From JAPLJM01 sp963708515 (GTDB lineage: Bacteria > Desulfobacterota > Syntrophia > Syntrophales > Fen-1087): a stretch of DNA of 64,000 nt. The notes beneath the pieces are model-generated. The model made no database searches. It was not told where the DNA came from and was given only the letters and a program-made list of their open reading frames with translations. The DNA lies in contig CAVPSX010000022.1 in assembly GCA_963708515.1 (NCBI GenBank), forward strand, positions 124,001-188,000. The letters run 5' to 3'. Positions 1-8,970 of the stretch are shown in pieces. Numbering within the stretch: position 1 is the stretch's first letter; each line of letters opens with the position of its first letter. Both the position numbers and the translations under genes were made by a program.

Positions 1-323
1 TTTTCGCCGTATTCGGGGGTTTTTTCGTTTTGCGCCGCCGGTGGTTGGCCTGGCTCCATATCCCGGCTGTCCTGTGGGCGACGCTCGTGGAGGCAGCCGG
101 CTGGATCTGCCCGCTGACGCCGCTGGAAAACCTGCTGCGGCATCGCGCCGGGGAGCAAATGTATCAGTCCGATTTCATTGAACATTACATCATGCCGGTT
201 CTTTATCCGGAGGCCCTCGCGCGGGAGCTCCAGGTTGCGCTGGGTCTCCTGGTCCTGTTCATCAATATCTCGGTTTATGCATGGATGTGGCACAGATCGA
301 AAAAAGTATTTCACGATGCTTGA
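1..323 (+). CDS. DUF2784 family membrane protein (5' end outside window)
   Basis: C-terminal part of a small integral membrane protein of the DUF2784 family; function unknown. The frame is open from base 3, before any start codon, so the gene begins upstream. The family signature is clear: a glycine-rich first helix (FGGFFVL), then RRRWLAWLHIPAVLW, then the hallmark GWICPLTPLENLLR, then FIEHYIMPVLYP, and a last hydrophobic helix (LGLLVLFINISVYAW). About 107 residues are visible of a family that is usually 110-135 residues, so only the first helix start is missing. It precedes pcm on the same strand with an 81-base gap. Confidence 0.75.
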   Translation, partial: FAVFGGFFVLRRRWLAWLHIPAVLWATLVEAAGWICPLTPLENLLRHRAGEQMYQSDFIEHYIMPVLYPEALARELQVALGLLVLFINISVYAWMWHRSKKVFHDA

Positions 324-404
324 CGGCAGGAACGCCGCTTCCGGGGTGCATTGTTGCCAGGTGCGTTGCAACGCTGCGACAGAACACGGAGCAAGGAGGT
401 TGCG

Positions 405-1103
405 ATGAATAAAAAATGGTTGTTTATCTGTGTGTCAATCCTGTTTCTTCCGCCTCTTGCACTGGCCGATGGCGCCTATCCGTCCAGGCGTGAAGCCATG
501 GTCCGGACGCAGATCGCGGAACGGGGCATCAAAGACATGGCAACGCTTGAAGCAATACGCGTTGTGCCCCGGCATCTGTTCGTCCCGCCGCACCTAACTG
601 GCAGCGCCTATGAAGACAGGCCCCTGCCCATCGGTTACGGGCAGACCATTTCACAGCCTTATATCGTCGCCTATATGACGGAGCTCGTCCGGCCGCGGAC
701 AGGCCACAAGGTTCTGGAGATCGGCGCCGGCTCAGGTTATCAGGCCGCCATTCTAGCGCAAATCGTCAAACAGGTCTACACAATCGAGATCGTTCCGGAA
801 CTGGGCCATGACGCCCGCGAGCGCCTGCATAAGCTGGGATACCGTAACGTCCTGGTGCGCGTGGCCGACGGCTATGACGGCTGGCCCGAGCAGGCCCCTT
901 TTGACGCCATCATTGTGACCGCCGCCGCGGACTACATCCCGCCGCCGCTGATCCGTCAGCTCAAGGACGGCGGCCGTATGGTCATCCCTGTGGGCTCTCC
1001 CTTCCTCGTGCAGACGCTCATGTTGGTGGAAAAAGACAAGGGAAACGTCAAAACAACGAGCCTGGTGCCTGTTCGCTTCGTTCCTTTCAGGAGAGGACCG
1101 TGA
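405..1103 (+). CDS. pcm: Protein-L-isoaspartate O-methyltransferase, exported form
   Basis: Repairs isoaspartyl residues in damaged proteins by SAM-dependent methylation. The ATG at 405 follows AAGGAGG with good spacing; an in-frame start 54 bases upstream lacks this. The product is 232 aa. Residues 1-20 are a signal peptide (charged MNKK, hydrophobic core, ALADG cleavage region), so the enzyme probably acts in the periplasm or at the membrane, unlike the cytosolic E. coli form. The PCMT signature GYGQTISQPYIVAYM and the SAM-binding VLEIGAGSGYQAAILA are intact. The next gene, on the same strand, also carries a SAM/decarboxy-SAM fold. Confidence 0.93.
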   Translation: MNKKWLFICVSILFLPPLALADGAYPSRREAMVRTQIAERGIKDMATLEAIRVVPRHLFVPPHLTGSAYEDRPLPIGYGQTISQPYIVAYMTELVRPRTGHKVLEIGAGSGYQAAILAQIVKQVYTIEIVPELGHDARERLHKLGYRNVLVRVADGYDGWPEQAPFDAIIVTAAADYIPPPLIRQLKDGGRMVIPVGSPFLVQTLMLVEKDKGNVKTTSLVPVRFVPFRRGP

Positions 1104-1218
1104 TCCTGTCTGCGGGTGTGACAATGGTCCCGCTGACTGCTTCGATGTGGCGGCGTGTGCAGAGAGCGGTGGCGGCTTGGAACTTTAACGAAAGCGCCCC
1201 GGTTCACGGAGCGGCGTT

Positions 1219-3608
1219 ATGAATATCAGGTCGAACTTCGCGCTCGGGCTGCTTTCGGCGGCGGCGATCGCCTTTCAACTGGCGCTCATGCAGATCCTCG
1301 CGATCACGCAATGGCATCATTTCGCCTACATGATCATCTCCTTGGCGCTGCTGGGTTTCGGCGCGGCGGGAACCTGCCTGGCTTTGTTCCGGAAGACCCT
1401 GACCGCCCGTTTCGATAGAATCTTTCCCGCCCTGATGTTTCTGTGCGGAATCACCATGGCCGCCGCCGTCGGCCTATCGCAGCATCCCACAGTCCGTTTT
1501 GACTCCTACTTGCTGTTCACGGGCGTCTTCCATGCAGGCCGGTTGTTGCTGACCTATGCCATTTTTTTTATTCCTTTTTTCCTGGCGGCCCTGGCCATCG
1601 GGATGGCCTTTACTAAATACAGCCATCGTATCGGCATGCTGTATTTCTGGAATTTGGCCGGTTCCGGCGCGGGCGGCTTGCTCGCGCTTGGCCTGATGTG
1701 GCTATTCCCGCCCAACGAAATCCCGGCGATTCTGGCGCTGATTCCGGTGTTGTCGGGCCTTCTGGCCATGCCCGGAAAACCCGGCGCACCGCTTTGGATC
1801 GCAGCGATCTTCTCGTTCATTTCTACAACAACGGCGATCCTGTACCCTCCTGTGCTGATTCCTTCTGAATTTAAAAGCTTGAGCCGGGCTATGCAGCTCC
1901 CCTATGCGCAGACGACGCCGGGACAAAACAGCCCATATGGCTTCATGCAGGTTTTTTCGTCGCCGGCATTGCGTTATGCGCCCGGGCTCAGCCTGACCTA
2001 TCCGGATGCCGTTCCGGTGTACCGGGCGGTCTTCAACAACGGCGACTGGATTGGCCCCCTGCCGGCCCGATCCGATCAGGCCGCCCGTTCTGTGATGGAT
2101 TTTTCCACTGCCGCCCTGCCCTACACCCTGGAACTGCGCAGGACGTTGCTCGTGCTGAACATGGGCACGGGAATGCATGTCAGGCAGGCCATCGACCAGG
2201 GGGTGGAAAAGATCACGGCCGTCGAGCCGAATCCGGCCCTTCTGTCCCTGCTTGCAAAAGAATACGCGGGTCAATCGGGCAGTTTTCTGAAGCATCCCGC
2301 ATTGACCATCATCAGCGCCGATTCCCGGACGAGGCTGCTGACGGATACACTGCTCTACGACCTGATTGTCCTGCCGACAATCGATACGTTCGGCGGCGCC
2401 GCCGGGCTCAACGCCATCCAGGAGCATTACCTCTTCACACAGGCGGCCTTCGGTAATGTCTGGCGCAAGCTAACCTCCCGCGGCGTCCTGAGCGTCACGT
2501 GCTGGATGGACTATCCGCCGCGTCATGCGCTCAAAATGCTCGCCACGATTGCCGCCATGCTTGCGGAGCAAGGTGTGGAAAAGCCCCGGAACCACATTGC
2601 CGCCGTGCGCAGTTGGGGAACGATCACCTTCATGGTCAAGAAAACGCCATACAGCGCAGGAGAAATCGGGAATATCCGCGCATTCTGCCGCCGCCTGAAC
2701 TTCGATCCGGCCCTCCTGCCCGACATCCGGGCGTCCGAACGTGCTGTATTCAACGCCTTGCAGGACGATCTTTTTTTCAACACCTCGATCAACTGCTCTC
2801 ACCCGATCGGGACATCCTTTATGCTGCCTACGCCTTCAATATTCGTCCGGCCACGGACGACCGCCCTTACTTTGCCCAGTTTTTGCGCGGGCAGAGTCTT
2901 TGGAATATCTCAGAACAATTCGGGAAACGGACTATGCCCTTTTTTGAAATCGGTTATCTGGTGGTTTTTCTGACGCTGCTTCAGACCTCGCTGGCGTCGC
3001 TCCTGCTGATTATTGCGCCGCTCCTGTCCATCCGCGGAACGGGCCGCGGCAAGGGGAAGGCGCGAATATTCTGTTATTTCAGTGGCATCGGGATCGGATA
3101 CCTTTTTGTTGAAATGGCCCTGATTCAGCGCTTTGTGCTGTATTTCGGAAACACCGTCCATGCGGCGGCCGTCGTGATCAGCACCATGCTGCTTGCTTCC
3201 GGAATGGGCAGCTATGTCTCGTCGCGGTTCCAGGTCCACAGGACAAGGCTTCTCTTTATTCTGGCAGGCGTCATCCTGCTATTGTTGCTTGGCAGCGTCT
3301 TGCTGACGCCCCTCCTGCTGAAAACCATCGGCCTGCCGCCGGTGTCCAAGGTGCTGGTTTCCCTGTGCGTGCTCTTTCCGGCAGCCTTCCTGATGGGTAT
3401 TCCCTTTCCTGCCGGCATTTATGCGCTTGCGGAGAAAAGTGAGAGCGACATTCCCTGGGCCTGGGGGATCAACGGCTGCTTCTCCGTCGTGAGCGCCGCC
3501 CTGGCGACCATCGTTGCCGTTGAAGCCGGATTTACCGCCGTGATGATCTGTGCCGCCCTGGCCTACGGCTGCACGTTTGCGGCCGGCAGATTGAACCCGC
3601 CGAACTGA
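1219..3608 (+). CDS. Membrane-embedded spermidine-synthase-like protein (one frame break near 2771-2777)
   Basis: Large multi-pass protein with a Rossmann spermidine-synthase/methyltransferase-like domain between two helix bundles. The first part, from ATG 1219, holds about six helices, then the nucleotide-binding stretch LLVLNMGTGMHVRQAI with the acidic TAVEPNP around residues 310-345. At residue ~520 the frame breaks at a run of seven T (2771-2777). The downstream frame continues as HLDQLLSPDRDILYAA and DDRPYFAQF, then more helices to the stop at 3608. One additional T restores a single protein of about 796 aa. The sequence T TTT TTC in the reading phase would also permit -1 slippage. Substrate unknown; related proteins have no firm enzymology. 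A missing base, a real mutation or recoding are all possible. Confidence 0.72.
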
Positions 3609-3671
3609 ATGAGAGGCGGCCGCGCTCGCTCATGATCCATCCCGCATCATTGCAAAGGCCGTAAAAAAAGA

Positions 3672-3700
3672 TTGACAATAGAACGTTGGTTCTATATGAT
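3672..3700 (+). promoter_or_regulatory. lexA promoter with embedded SOS-type operator
   Basis: TTGACA (3672-3677) and TATGAT (3695-3700) are 17 bases apart. The spacer ends in the perfect inverted repeat TAGAACGTTGGTTCTA (3679-3694), whose core GAAC-N4-GTTC is the arrangement known for Bacillus-type LexA boxes. Repressor bound here would cover the promoter, so autoregulation of lexA is expected. Transcription should begin about 7 bases after the -10 box, close to the A of the ATG at 3708. Confidence 0.8.
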
Positions 3701-3707
3701 GCGAATC

Positions 3708-4295
3708 ATGGAAAAGAAACGGACATTGAAAAGCGTGGAGGCCGCTATTGCGGGTTATTTCCGGGAAAACCGGCGCATGCCGACTTATGTGGAGATGATG
3801 TCGCTGCTGGGTGTGCGCTCCAAAAGCGTCGTTCATTTCTGGATTAAAAAGATGCTGAACGAGGGGCTGCTCGAAAAGGACGGGGGGGGATTTTTCAAAC
3901 CCGTCCGCCGCAGGCAGGCATTACCGTTGCTGGGCGACGTCGCTGCCGGCTTTCCCTCGCCTGCCGAGGAAGAACTGCGGGACGTGATTTCCCTGGATGA
4001 TTACCTCATCACGCGGCCCAGCGCCTCCTTCCTGCTGAAAGCCGCCGGTGATTCCATGACCGGCGCGGGCATCATGGACGGGGACCTGCTCATCGTGGAA
4101 AAGGGACGGGAACCCAGAAACGGAGACATTGTGATCGCCCAGGTGGACGGGGAGTGGACCGTGAAGTACTTCCGGAAACATGGGAAGAAAATCTTCCTCG
4201 AAGCGGCAAACCGCAAGTATCCCGCCATCAGCCCGCAATCGGAATTGCGCCTGGAGGGCGTTGTCGCCGCCGTCATCCGCAAATATCACCTTTAA
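3708..4295 (+). CDS. lexA: LexA-family SOS repressor / S24 peptidase
   Basis: Self-cleaving repressor of the DNA-damage response. The product is 195 aa from ATG 3708; upstream in-frame starts lie inside the promoter elements and cannot be used. An N-terminal winged helix (TYVEMMSLLGVRSKSVVHFW) precedes the S24 protease domain. The scissile Ala80-Gly81 bond (VAAGFPSP), nucleophile Ser116 (GDSMTGAGI) and Lys153 (WTVKYF) are all present, so autocleavage should work. There is no ribosome-binding site and almost no room for a 5' leader, so the mRNA is probably leaderless. It stands alone just left of the first tRNA-Glu remnant. A second LexA paralogue elsewhere in the genome cannot be excluded. 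Confidence 0.88.
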   Translation: MEKKRTLKSVEAAIAGYFRENRRMPTYVEMMSLLGVRSKSVVHFWIKKMLNEGLLEKDGGGFFKPVRRRQALPLLGDVAAGFPSPAEEELRDVISLDDYLITRPSASFLLKAAGDSMTGAGIMDGDLLIVEKGREPRNGDIVIAQVDGEWTVKYFRKHGKKIFLEAANRKYPAISPQSELRLEGVVAAVIRKYHL

Positions 4296-4818
4296 TCATT
4301 CGCCGCTTGCGAACCATTCCCCTCCCTTGACAACAAAATAATGATGAATACATTACGGCTAAATTCGAATGAAGTGAATGATAACGGCATGTTAGTGAAC
4401 AGATTCTCCACTCGGAAGCGCCAGCCATTCCCTTCATGAGATTTGAAATTGGCCATGGCGTCCCCAACGGGGAGTCGAACCCCGGTTACAGGCATGAAAA
4501 GGTAAGGCAGAGCGTATGCCACCTGATTTTATTGGACTTTATACTCTCGAAAAGCCGTCTAATAGGTCATTGACCCCGTCACTGCAGCTTCCTGTAGATT
4601 TCACCAAAAGCAGTTAATTTTACGATTGGTTTCTTATACAAATGATGATAGTAAAAACAAATTATGCCGTTTTCGTCGCTCTATCCCTTCAAGAAAACAA
4701 GGGGATCACAATACCGTTTTCGGTGACATTGTGCGAGGCGGCAATGCGGGATGAGATGGAAATTTCCCACATATGAGGCAATGGGAGGGCAAGATATTCT
4801 AAAGACAGGAGGGCATTT
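4296..4818. other. Non-coding stretch at left edge of the accessory region
   Basis: No credible gene. It contains the degenerate tRNA-Glu 3'-half copy (about 4456-4502) and one AAAAGCCGTCT motif (4550-4560). The rest is AT-rich and shows no strong hairpin or promoter, apart from ordinary Shine-Dalgarno spacing before 4819. Confidence 0.6.
4456..4502 (-). repeat. Degenerate tRNA-Glu 3'-half copy (attachment-site remnant)
   Basis: On the minus strand this is the 3' half of tRNA-Glu, from near the anticodon loop to CCA. Compared with the intact gene at 16721-16796 it has one extra base in the CCCC-ACGG region and a G-to-A change in the anticodon arm. The sequence just inside (CCTGATTTTATTG at 4522-4534) also follows the copy at 11590. 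This is what the distal end of an element integrated at a tRNA 3' end looks like. Confidence 0.75.
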
Positions 4819-5386
4819 ATGGAAAAGAAGATTCTGGTGTTGTTGGGAAGTCCTAGAAGAAAAGGAAACAGCGCCATGCTTGCCGAGCAGATAACAAAGG
4901 GGGCAAAATCGGCCAAGGCAAAGGTCGAAACCATTTATCTGCATGGCAGGACCATTGCTCCCTGCAAAGCCTGTTTCGCCTGTCAGAAAAAAGGGCAGCA
5001 AGGGATGTTCCATCAAGGATGACATGCAGGACATCTATTTAAAACTCATCGAGACTGATGCCTGGGTTATTGCCAGCCCTGTTTACTGGTTCAACATGTC
5101 CGCACAGACAAAGATATTCATGGATCGTTGTTTTGCCCTTCCGGCTTATCAAAAAGAACCCTTTATCGGAAAACGGATCGCCATTGCCATGACCTATGGC
5201 GGTGAAGATCCTTTTGATTCCGGTTGTGTCAATGCGTTGAGGACCTTTCAGGATGCCTTCGGTTACATCGAATCCCAAATCGTCGGCATGGTCTATGGCA
5301 GCGCTATGGATTCCGGTCAAATCCGGTCCAATAAAAAAGTGATGGAAGAGGCCTTTGATTTGGGAAAGAAACTTGCGGTGGAATGA
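4819..5386 (+). pseudogene. NADPH-dependent FMN reductase / flavodoxin-like protein, frame broken
   Basis: Small flavoprotein of the NADPH-dependent FMN reductase family, cytoplasmic, acceptor unknown. The start ATG 4819 follows AGGAGGG. Residues 1-60 carry the flavin phosphate loop (LLGSPRRKGNSAMLAEQI) and the CKACFACQK motif. The frame then breaks near a six-A run (4987-4992) and resumes one position later as GCSIKDDMQDIYLKL, with ASPVYWFNMSAQTKIFMDRC following. Removing one base gives a full protein of about 188 aa, normal for the family. The stop overlaps the start of the lipase gene, so the two form an operon. Both are broken in the same direction, from decay or from sequence error. Confidence 0.75.
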
Positions 5387-6250
5387 TGAGCCAGCTTGCA
5401 AAGACACCGAATACTCGTGATGGGAAATTGACGGCAAAGGATGGGCTATCCCTTTACTGGAAGGCCTGGCTCCCTGATGGCGCACCCAGGGCGGTTGTTC
5501 ATCTCATACACGGCTATGCAGAGCATACCGGGAGATACCAGAATGTCGTGAATGAACTGGTTCCCGCAGGCTACGCAATCTTTGGGGAAGATCACCGTGG
5601 AAATGGCAAGAGCGAAGGCAAACGAGGACACGTGGAAAGCTTTCAGCAATTCATCGACGACGAGAGGCAGTTTGCCCTTGAGGTGATCCGACCAGTCATT
5701 TTCCGATACCCCTTGCTTCATGCTCGGCCACTCCATGGGAAGCATCATCGCCATCAACTACGTGGAGCAGTACCAGGATAACTTGAGTGGGCTCGTGCTG
5801 TCCGGCACGGGGTCATTACCGGGCAAAGGCATACCCAAGGCCATCATGGTCGTCACGAAGATCCTCTCAAGGGTTCTGCCCGGCATCCATGTGAAATCAC
5901 CGCTGCCGCCTGAATTCATCTCAAGAGACCCTGATGTGGTCAGGGCCTATGTCAACGATCCTCTGGTCTACAACGTAATCACGCCGCGCCTTGCTGAGCA
6001 GATGCAGACCTATTTGCTCATTGGCGCAGCAAATGCGCAGCGCATATCCTTGCCGGTGCTGATCCAGCACGGATCTGCAGACACGTCATTTTCTGGGCAG
6101 CAGGAGCTTCTCGACGGCATTGCTGCTAAGGACAAGACCTTCAAGCTGTATGAAGGCCTGCGGCACGAGGTTTACAACGAGCTCCCGGCAGACCGTGCAA
6201 GAGTGCTTTCCGATCTGCGCGCATGGCTCGACCGTCATCTGAATATGTAA
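5383..6250 (+). pseudogene. Alpha/beta hydrolase (monoacylglycerol lipase / lysophospholipase-like), frame broken
   Basis: Serine hydrolase of the Hydrolase_4 family (PldB/MGLL-like), probably acting on acylglycerols or lysophospholipids in the cytoplasm. The first part (from ATG 5383, overlapping the upstream stop) has the oxyanion region VVHLIHGYAEHTGRY and EDHRGNGKSEGKRGH. The frame breaks around 5705-5718, just before the nucleophile elbow, and resumes as PCFMLGHSMGSIIA. Asp (IQHGSADTSFS) and His (LYEGLRHEVYNE) of the triad are in the second part. Together they give about 289 aa, normal for the family. glpK follows 54 bases later, so glycerol released by this enzyme could feed it. Confidence 0.75.
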
Positions 6251-6304
6251 TCGGCTTTCGCCGGAGAAGCAACGCATGCCGGTATTAACCACAGAACCCT
6301 CTCT

Positions 6305-7801
6305 ATGACGGCAGAATTTATCCTGGCCTTGGATCAAGGCACATCCAGTTCACGGGCGGTAATATTTGATCGTTACCAGCAGCCGTTGGGCATGGAACAG
6401 GTAGAGTTCAAGCAATACTATCCATCGCCCGGCTGGGTTGAGCATGATCCTGAAGAGATATGGGATACACAGCTTTCAGCAGCCAAATACCTTCTCAAAA
6501 AGCTAAAGCTGAAGACCGACAAAATAGCGGCAATCGGAATCGCCAACCAACGCGAAACGACGATCGTATGGGATAGGGAAACGGGTAGATCCATCCACAA
6601 TGCCATCGTATGGCAGGATCGACGGACAGCAGATACCTGTGAATGGCTCAGAGAGCAGGGACTGGAAGATTACATCAAAGCAACAACAGGTCTGGTCATT
6701 GATTCATACTTCTCCGCGACCAAACTACACTGGATTCTTACAAATACTCCCGGAGCCGCCAAACTGGCGCAACAAGGACGCCTGGCCTTTGGTACGGTCG
6801 ATTCCTGGCTGCTCTGGAAGCTGACAGGGGGGAAGGTACATGCGACCGACTCCTCGAATGCGTCCCGGACCATGTTGTTTGACATTTCAAACCTGCAATG
6901 GGATAAAAAACTGCTAAGCATACTGAATATACCAAAATCAATTTTACCGAACGTCCTCCCCTCTTCGGGTTTTTTTGGTGAAACCGCAGCAGGCATTTTT
7001 GATCATTGCCCAATCCCGATCACAGGAATGGCAGGCGACCAGCAATCCGCTCTCTTTGGACAGAAGTGTTTTGATTCAGGGGAAGCAAAAAACACTTACG
7101 GTACGGGGTGCTTCATGCTGATGAATACGGGAGGCAGACTGGTCCATTCCAAATCAGGGCTGCTTTCTACCATTGCCTGGCAGATTGGCAGCGACATCAG
7201 CTATGCATTGGAGGGCAGTGTTTTTATAGCCGGCGCAGCAATAAAATGGCTCCGTGACGGCCTGAAGATCATTGATAAAGCATCGGACACCGATGAGATC
7301 GCTTTTTCTGTTGCCGACAGCCATGGGGTTTATGTTGTTCCTGCGTTTACAGGCCTGGGCGCACCGTACTGGGATATGTATGCACGGGGTGCAATTCTTG
7401 GTTTGACGCAAGGGGTTACCGATAAGCACCTGATCAGGGCCACGCTCGAATCCCTTGCTTATCAAAGCACCGATATTATCAGAGTAATGGAAATTGATTC
7501 TGATATCACACTGAAGAAACTCAAGGTTGACGGGGGTGCTTCAGCAAACAGCTTCATCATGCAGTTTCAATCGGACATCTTAAATGCAGATGTCATTTGC
7601 CCGCCATTCCCTGAAGCGACCGCATTGGGGGCTGCATTACTGGCCGGACTGGCAATCGGTCTGTATCCGTTTGATGATCTGAAAGCGGATATGCCGGGGA
7701 GTAAAGTCTATCAACCCAAGATGGGGGTTCATGAACGGGGTCAGCTCTATTTGGGTTGGTTGAAAGCCGTTGAACGGGCAAAAAACTGGGCGAAAGATTA
7801 A
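6305..7801 (+). CDS. glpK: Glycerol kinase
   Basis: Phosphorylates glycerol to glycerol-3-phosphate with ATP. At 498 aa it has normal length. It shows the FGGY-family phosphate motif LALDQGTSSSRAVIFD at the N terminus, NQRETTIVWDRETG, the AGDQQSALFGQ region, and the C-terminal signature GLGAPYWDMYARGAILGLTQG with VDGGASANSFIMQFQSDI. There is no strong Shine-Dalgarno sequence; the gene is probably translated behind the lipase. The glycerol facilitator and G3P dehydrogenase genes are absent nearby. It lies in the first tRNA-Glu-associated segment, so it may be acquired. Confidence 0.95.
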   Translation: MTAEFILALDQGTSSSRAVIFDRYQQPLGMEQVEFKQYYPSPGWVEHDPEEIWDTQLSAAKYLLKKLKLKTDKIAAIGIANQRETTIVWDRETGRSIHNAIVWQDRRTADTCEWLREQGLEDYIKATTGLVIDSYFSATKLHWILTNTPGAAKLAQQGRLAFGTVDSWLLWKLTGGKVHATDSSNASRTMLFDISNLQWDKKLLSILNIPKSILPNVLPSSGFFGETAAGIFDHCPIPITGMAGDQQSALFGQKCFDSGEAKNTYGTGCFMLMNTGGRLVHSKSGLLSTIAWQIGSDISYALEGSVFIAGAAIKWLRDGLKIIDKASDTDEIAFSVADSHGVYVVPAFTGLGAPYWDMYARGAILGLTQGVTDKHLIRATLESLAYQSTDIIRVMEIDSDITLKKLKVDGGASANSFIMQFQSDILNADVICPPFPEATALGAALLAGLAIGLYPFDDLKADMPGSKVYQPKMGVHERGQLYLGWLKAVERAKNWAKD

Positions 7802-7802
7802 T

Positions 7803-8009
7803 AAGGTCATCCCCGGGCATGGGCCTCTGTCCGACAAGGCGGGACTGGAAGCATATCTCAAAATGCTGGTAGCGATAAGGGACAACATTGCCGGCGAGAT
7901 CAAGGCAGGAAAAACGCTCGACGAAGTGATCGCTTCCAAGCCTACTCGTGTTTTTGATCCAATTTGGGGAAATGGTTTTCTAAAGTGCCCTGACCTATAC
8001 TTGACTTGA
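7803..8009 (+). pseudogene. C-terminal fragment of an MBL-fold metallo-hydrolase
   Basis: Immediately after the glpK stop, the sequence KVIPGHGPLSDKAGLEAYLK, followed by IAGEIKAGKTLDEVIASKP and FDPIWGNGFL, matches the tail of metallo-beta-lactamase-fold proteins. The metal-binding HxHxDH half is absent. No start codon or ribosome-binding site belongs to it. This is a recombination scar: the end of a gene joined to the end of glpK. Confidence 0.65.
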
Positions 8010-8060
8010 CAGACACTGTCAAAACAAGTCTTATCCGTATTCTCGGTTTCACGTACACAA

Positions 8061-8137
8061 CGATTCCGGCTGTTTTGTGCTCTTGAAAAATCAGTAATTG
8101 GATTATTTGTTACGTATTGCTTGCTGAAATCAACAAG
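8061..8137 (+). repeat. Dispersed ~75-nt repeat, copy 1
   Basis: Shares a 66-column core with 10574-10648, with about six differences; the core ends at GCTTGCTG. Internal landmarks are CGATTCCGG, GCTCTTGAAAAATC, GTAATTGGAT and GTTACGTAT. Both copies have the same orientation and flank the segment with the aldehyde dehydrogenase. Nature unknown; no obvious open frame or terminal inverted repeat. Confidence 0.6.
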
Positions 8138-8202
8138 CTCATAGGCTAAATAAATATAAAAGCTTACAAGCGATAACCCGTGACTTCACGGGGGAATATC
8201 CC

Positions 8203-8231
8203 TTGACTTGAGAAAACAGCCCCCCTATACT
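8203..8231 (+). promoter_or_regulatory. Sigma-70-type promoter
   Basis: TTGACT (8203-8208) and TATACT (8226-8231) are separated by 17 bases, predicting a start near 8238. It reads toward the small open frame at 8294. Confidence 0.5.
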
Positions 8232-8293
8232 CCGGGCCGTCAAAAACAACATCTTATCAATAATAATTATCAATCAATAGCAGAGCAAATGAC

Positions 8294-8476
8294 ATGATGA
8301 GTAAATCCAGAAAAAACAAGAGCCAGCCCGAGGGATCAATTGACCAGATCACATCATTGCCTGATTTTTATGAAGACTTTCGTCCCGAAGAGATAAATGA
8401 AATCTTTTTCACTGAGTCCGCACAAAGAGATCGAGGCACCCATCATGAGAATCTGTTTTTTTTCACATGGTGCTGA
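8294..8476 (+). CDS. Small hypothetical protein
   Basis: Sixty codons starting MMSKSRKNKSQPEGS; not recognised. The N terminus is basic, the middle acidic (FYEDFRPEEINEIFF), and the tail HHENLFFFTWC looks unnatural, as if a frame break joined unrelated sequence. No strong Shine-Dalgarno sequence, although a good promoter lies about 60 bases upstream. It may be the remaining N terminus of a longer lost gene. Confidence 0.3.
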   Translation: MMSKSRKNKSQPEGSIDQITSLPDFYEDFRPEEINEIFFTESAQRDRGTHHENLFFFTWC

Positions 8477-8970
8477 TAAACGAATATTGTGGGTTGTTGG
8501 GCATTATGAGAAAGTCACATAAGAGGATAAAGGATATTAAACCCCTCAAGATATCTTGCTGAAGTCAACAAAACGGCACCATTGAAGAAAATGCTTGCTT
8601 TCGATCGGAAATAGAGCGTATTGCTCCCTATCAAAAGGCAAGCATGACGATTTGAGGACAACTTCCTGTATTCAAGTATGTCAATTTTCTGCCGTTCATG
8701 ATAGATTACAAATTATATCATTGCGTTAACTCATGACTGCTTTGGTTGGCGAAAACTTCCTTTATCATGTGTTTCAAATCAGATTTTTGAGTTGCAAGGG
8801 TTTGGAAGGCGGGTTTGCCGCATAATTCCAGGTTGATTCAATCCGACTGATCAGCGTGGCGCTCATCATCGCTGCCATCATCGGCCCCAGGTTTGCGCCA
8901 CTGGTTTGAAGGCGTCTTCGGGTCTGTTTTTTCAAATCCCATTGCACGACAGACCCATAATAGCGAGCGT
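8477..8970. other. Non-coding stretch before the aldehyde dehydrogenase gene
   Basis: No credible gene on either strand. An in-frame extension of the dehydrogenase back to 8893 has no family-like sequence. Composition changes from AT-rich to GC-rich around 8820, which may be an old junction. Confidence 0.5.

Noticed and set aside
8245..8285. Fur-like box (TATCAATAATAATTATCAAT)
   Set aside because: Only partial match to the Fur consensus and the downstream frame is doubtful; AT-rich chance similarity is likely.
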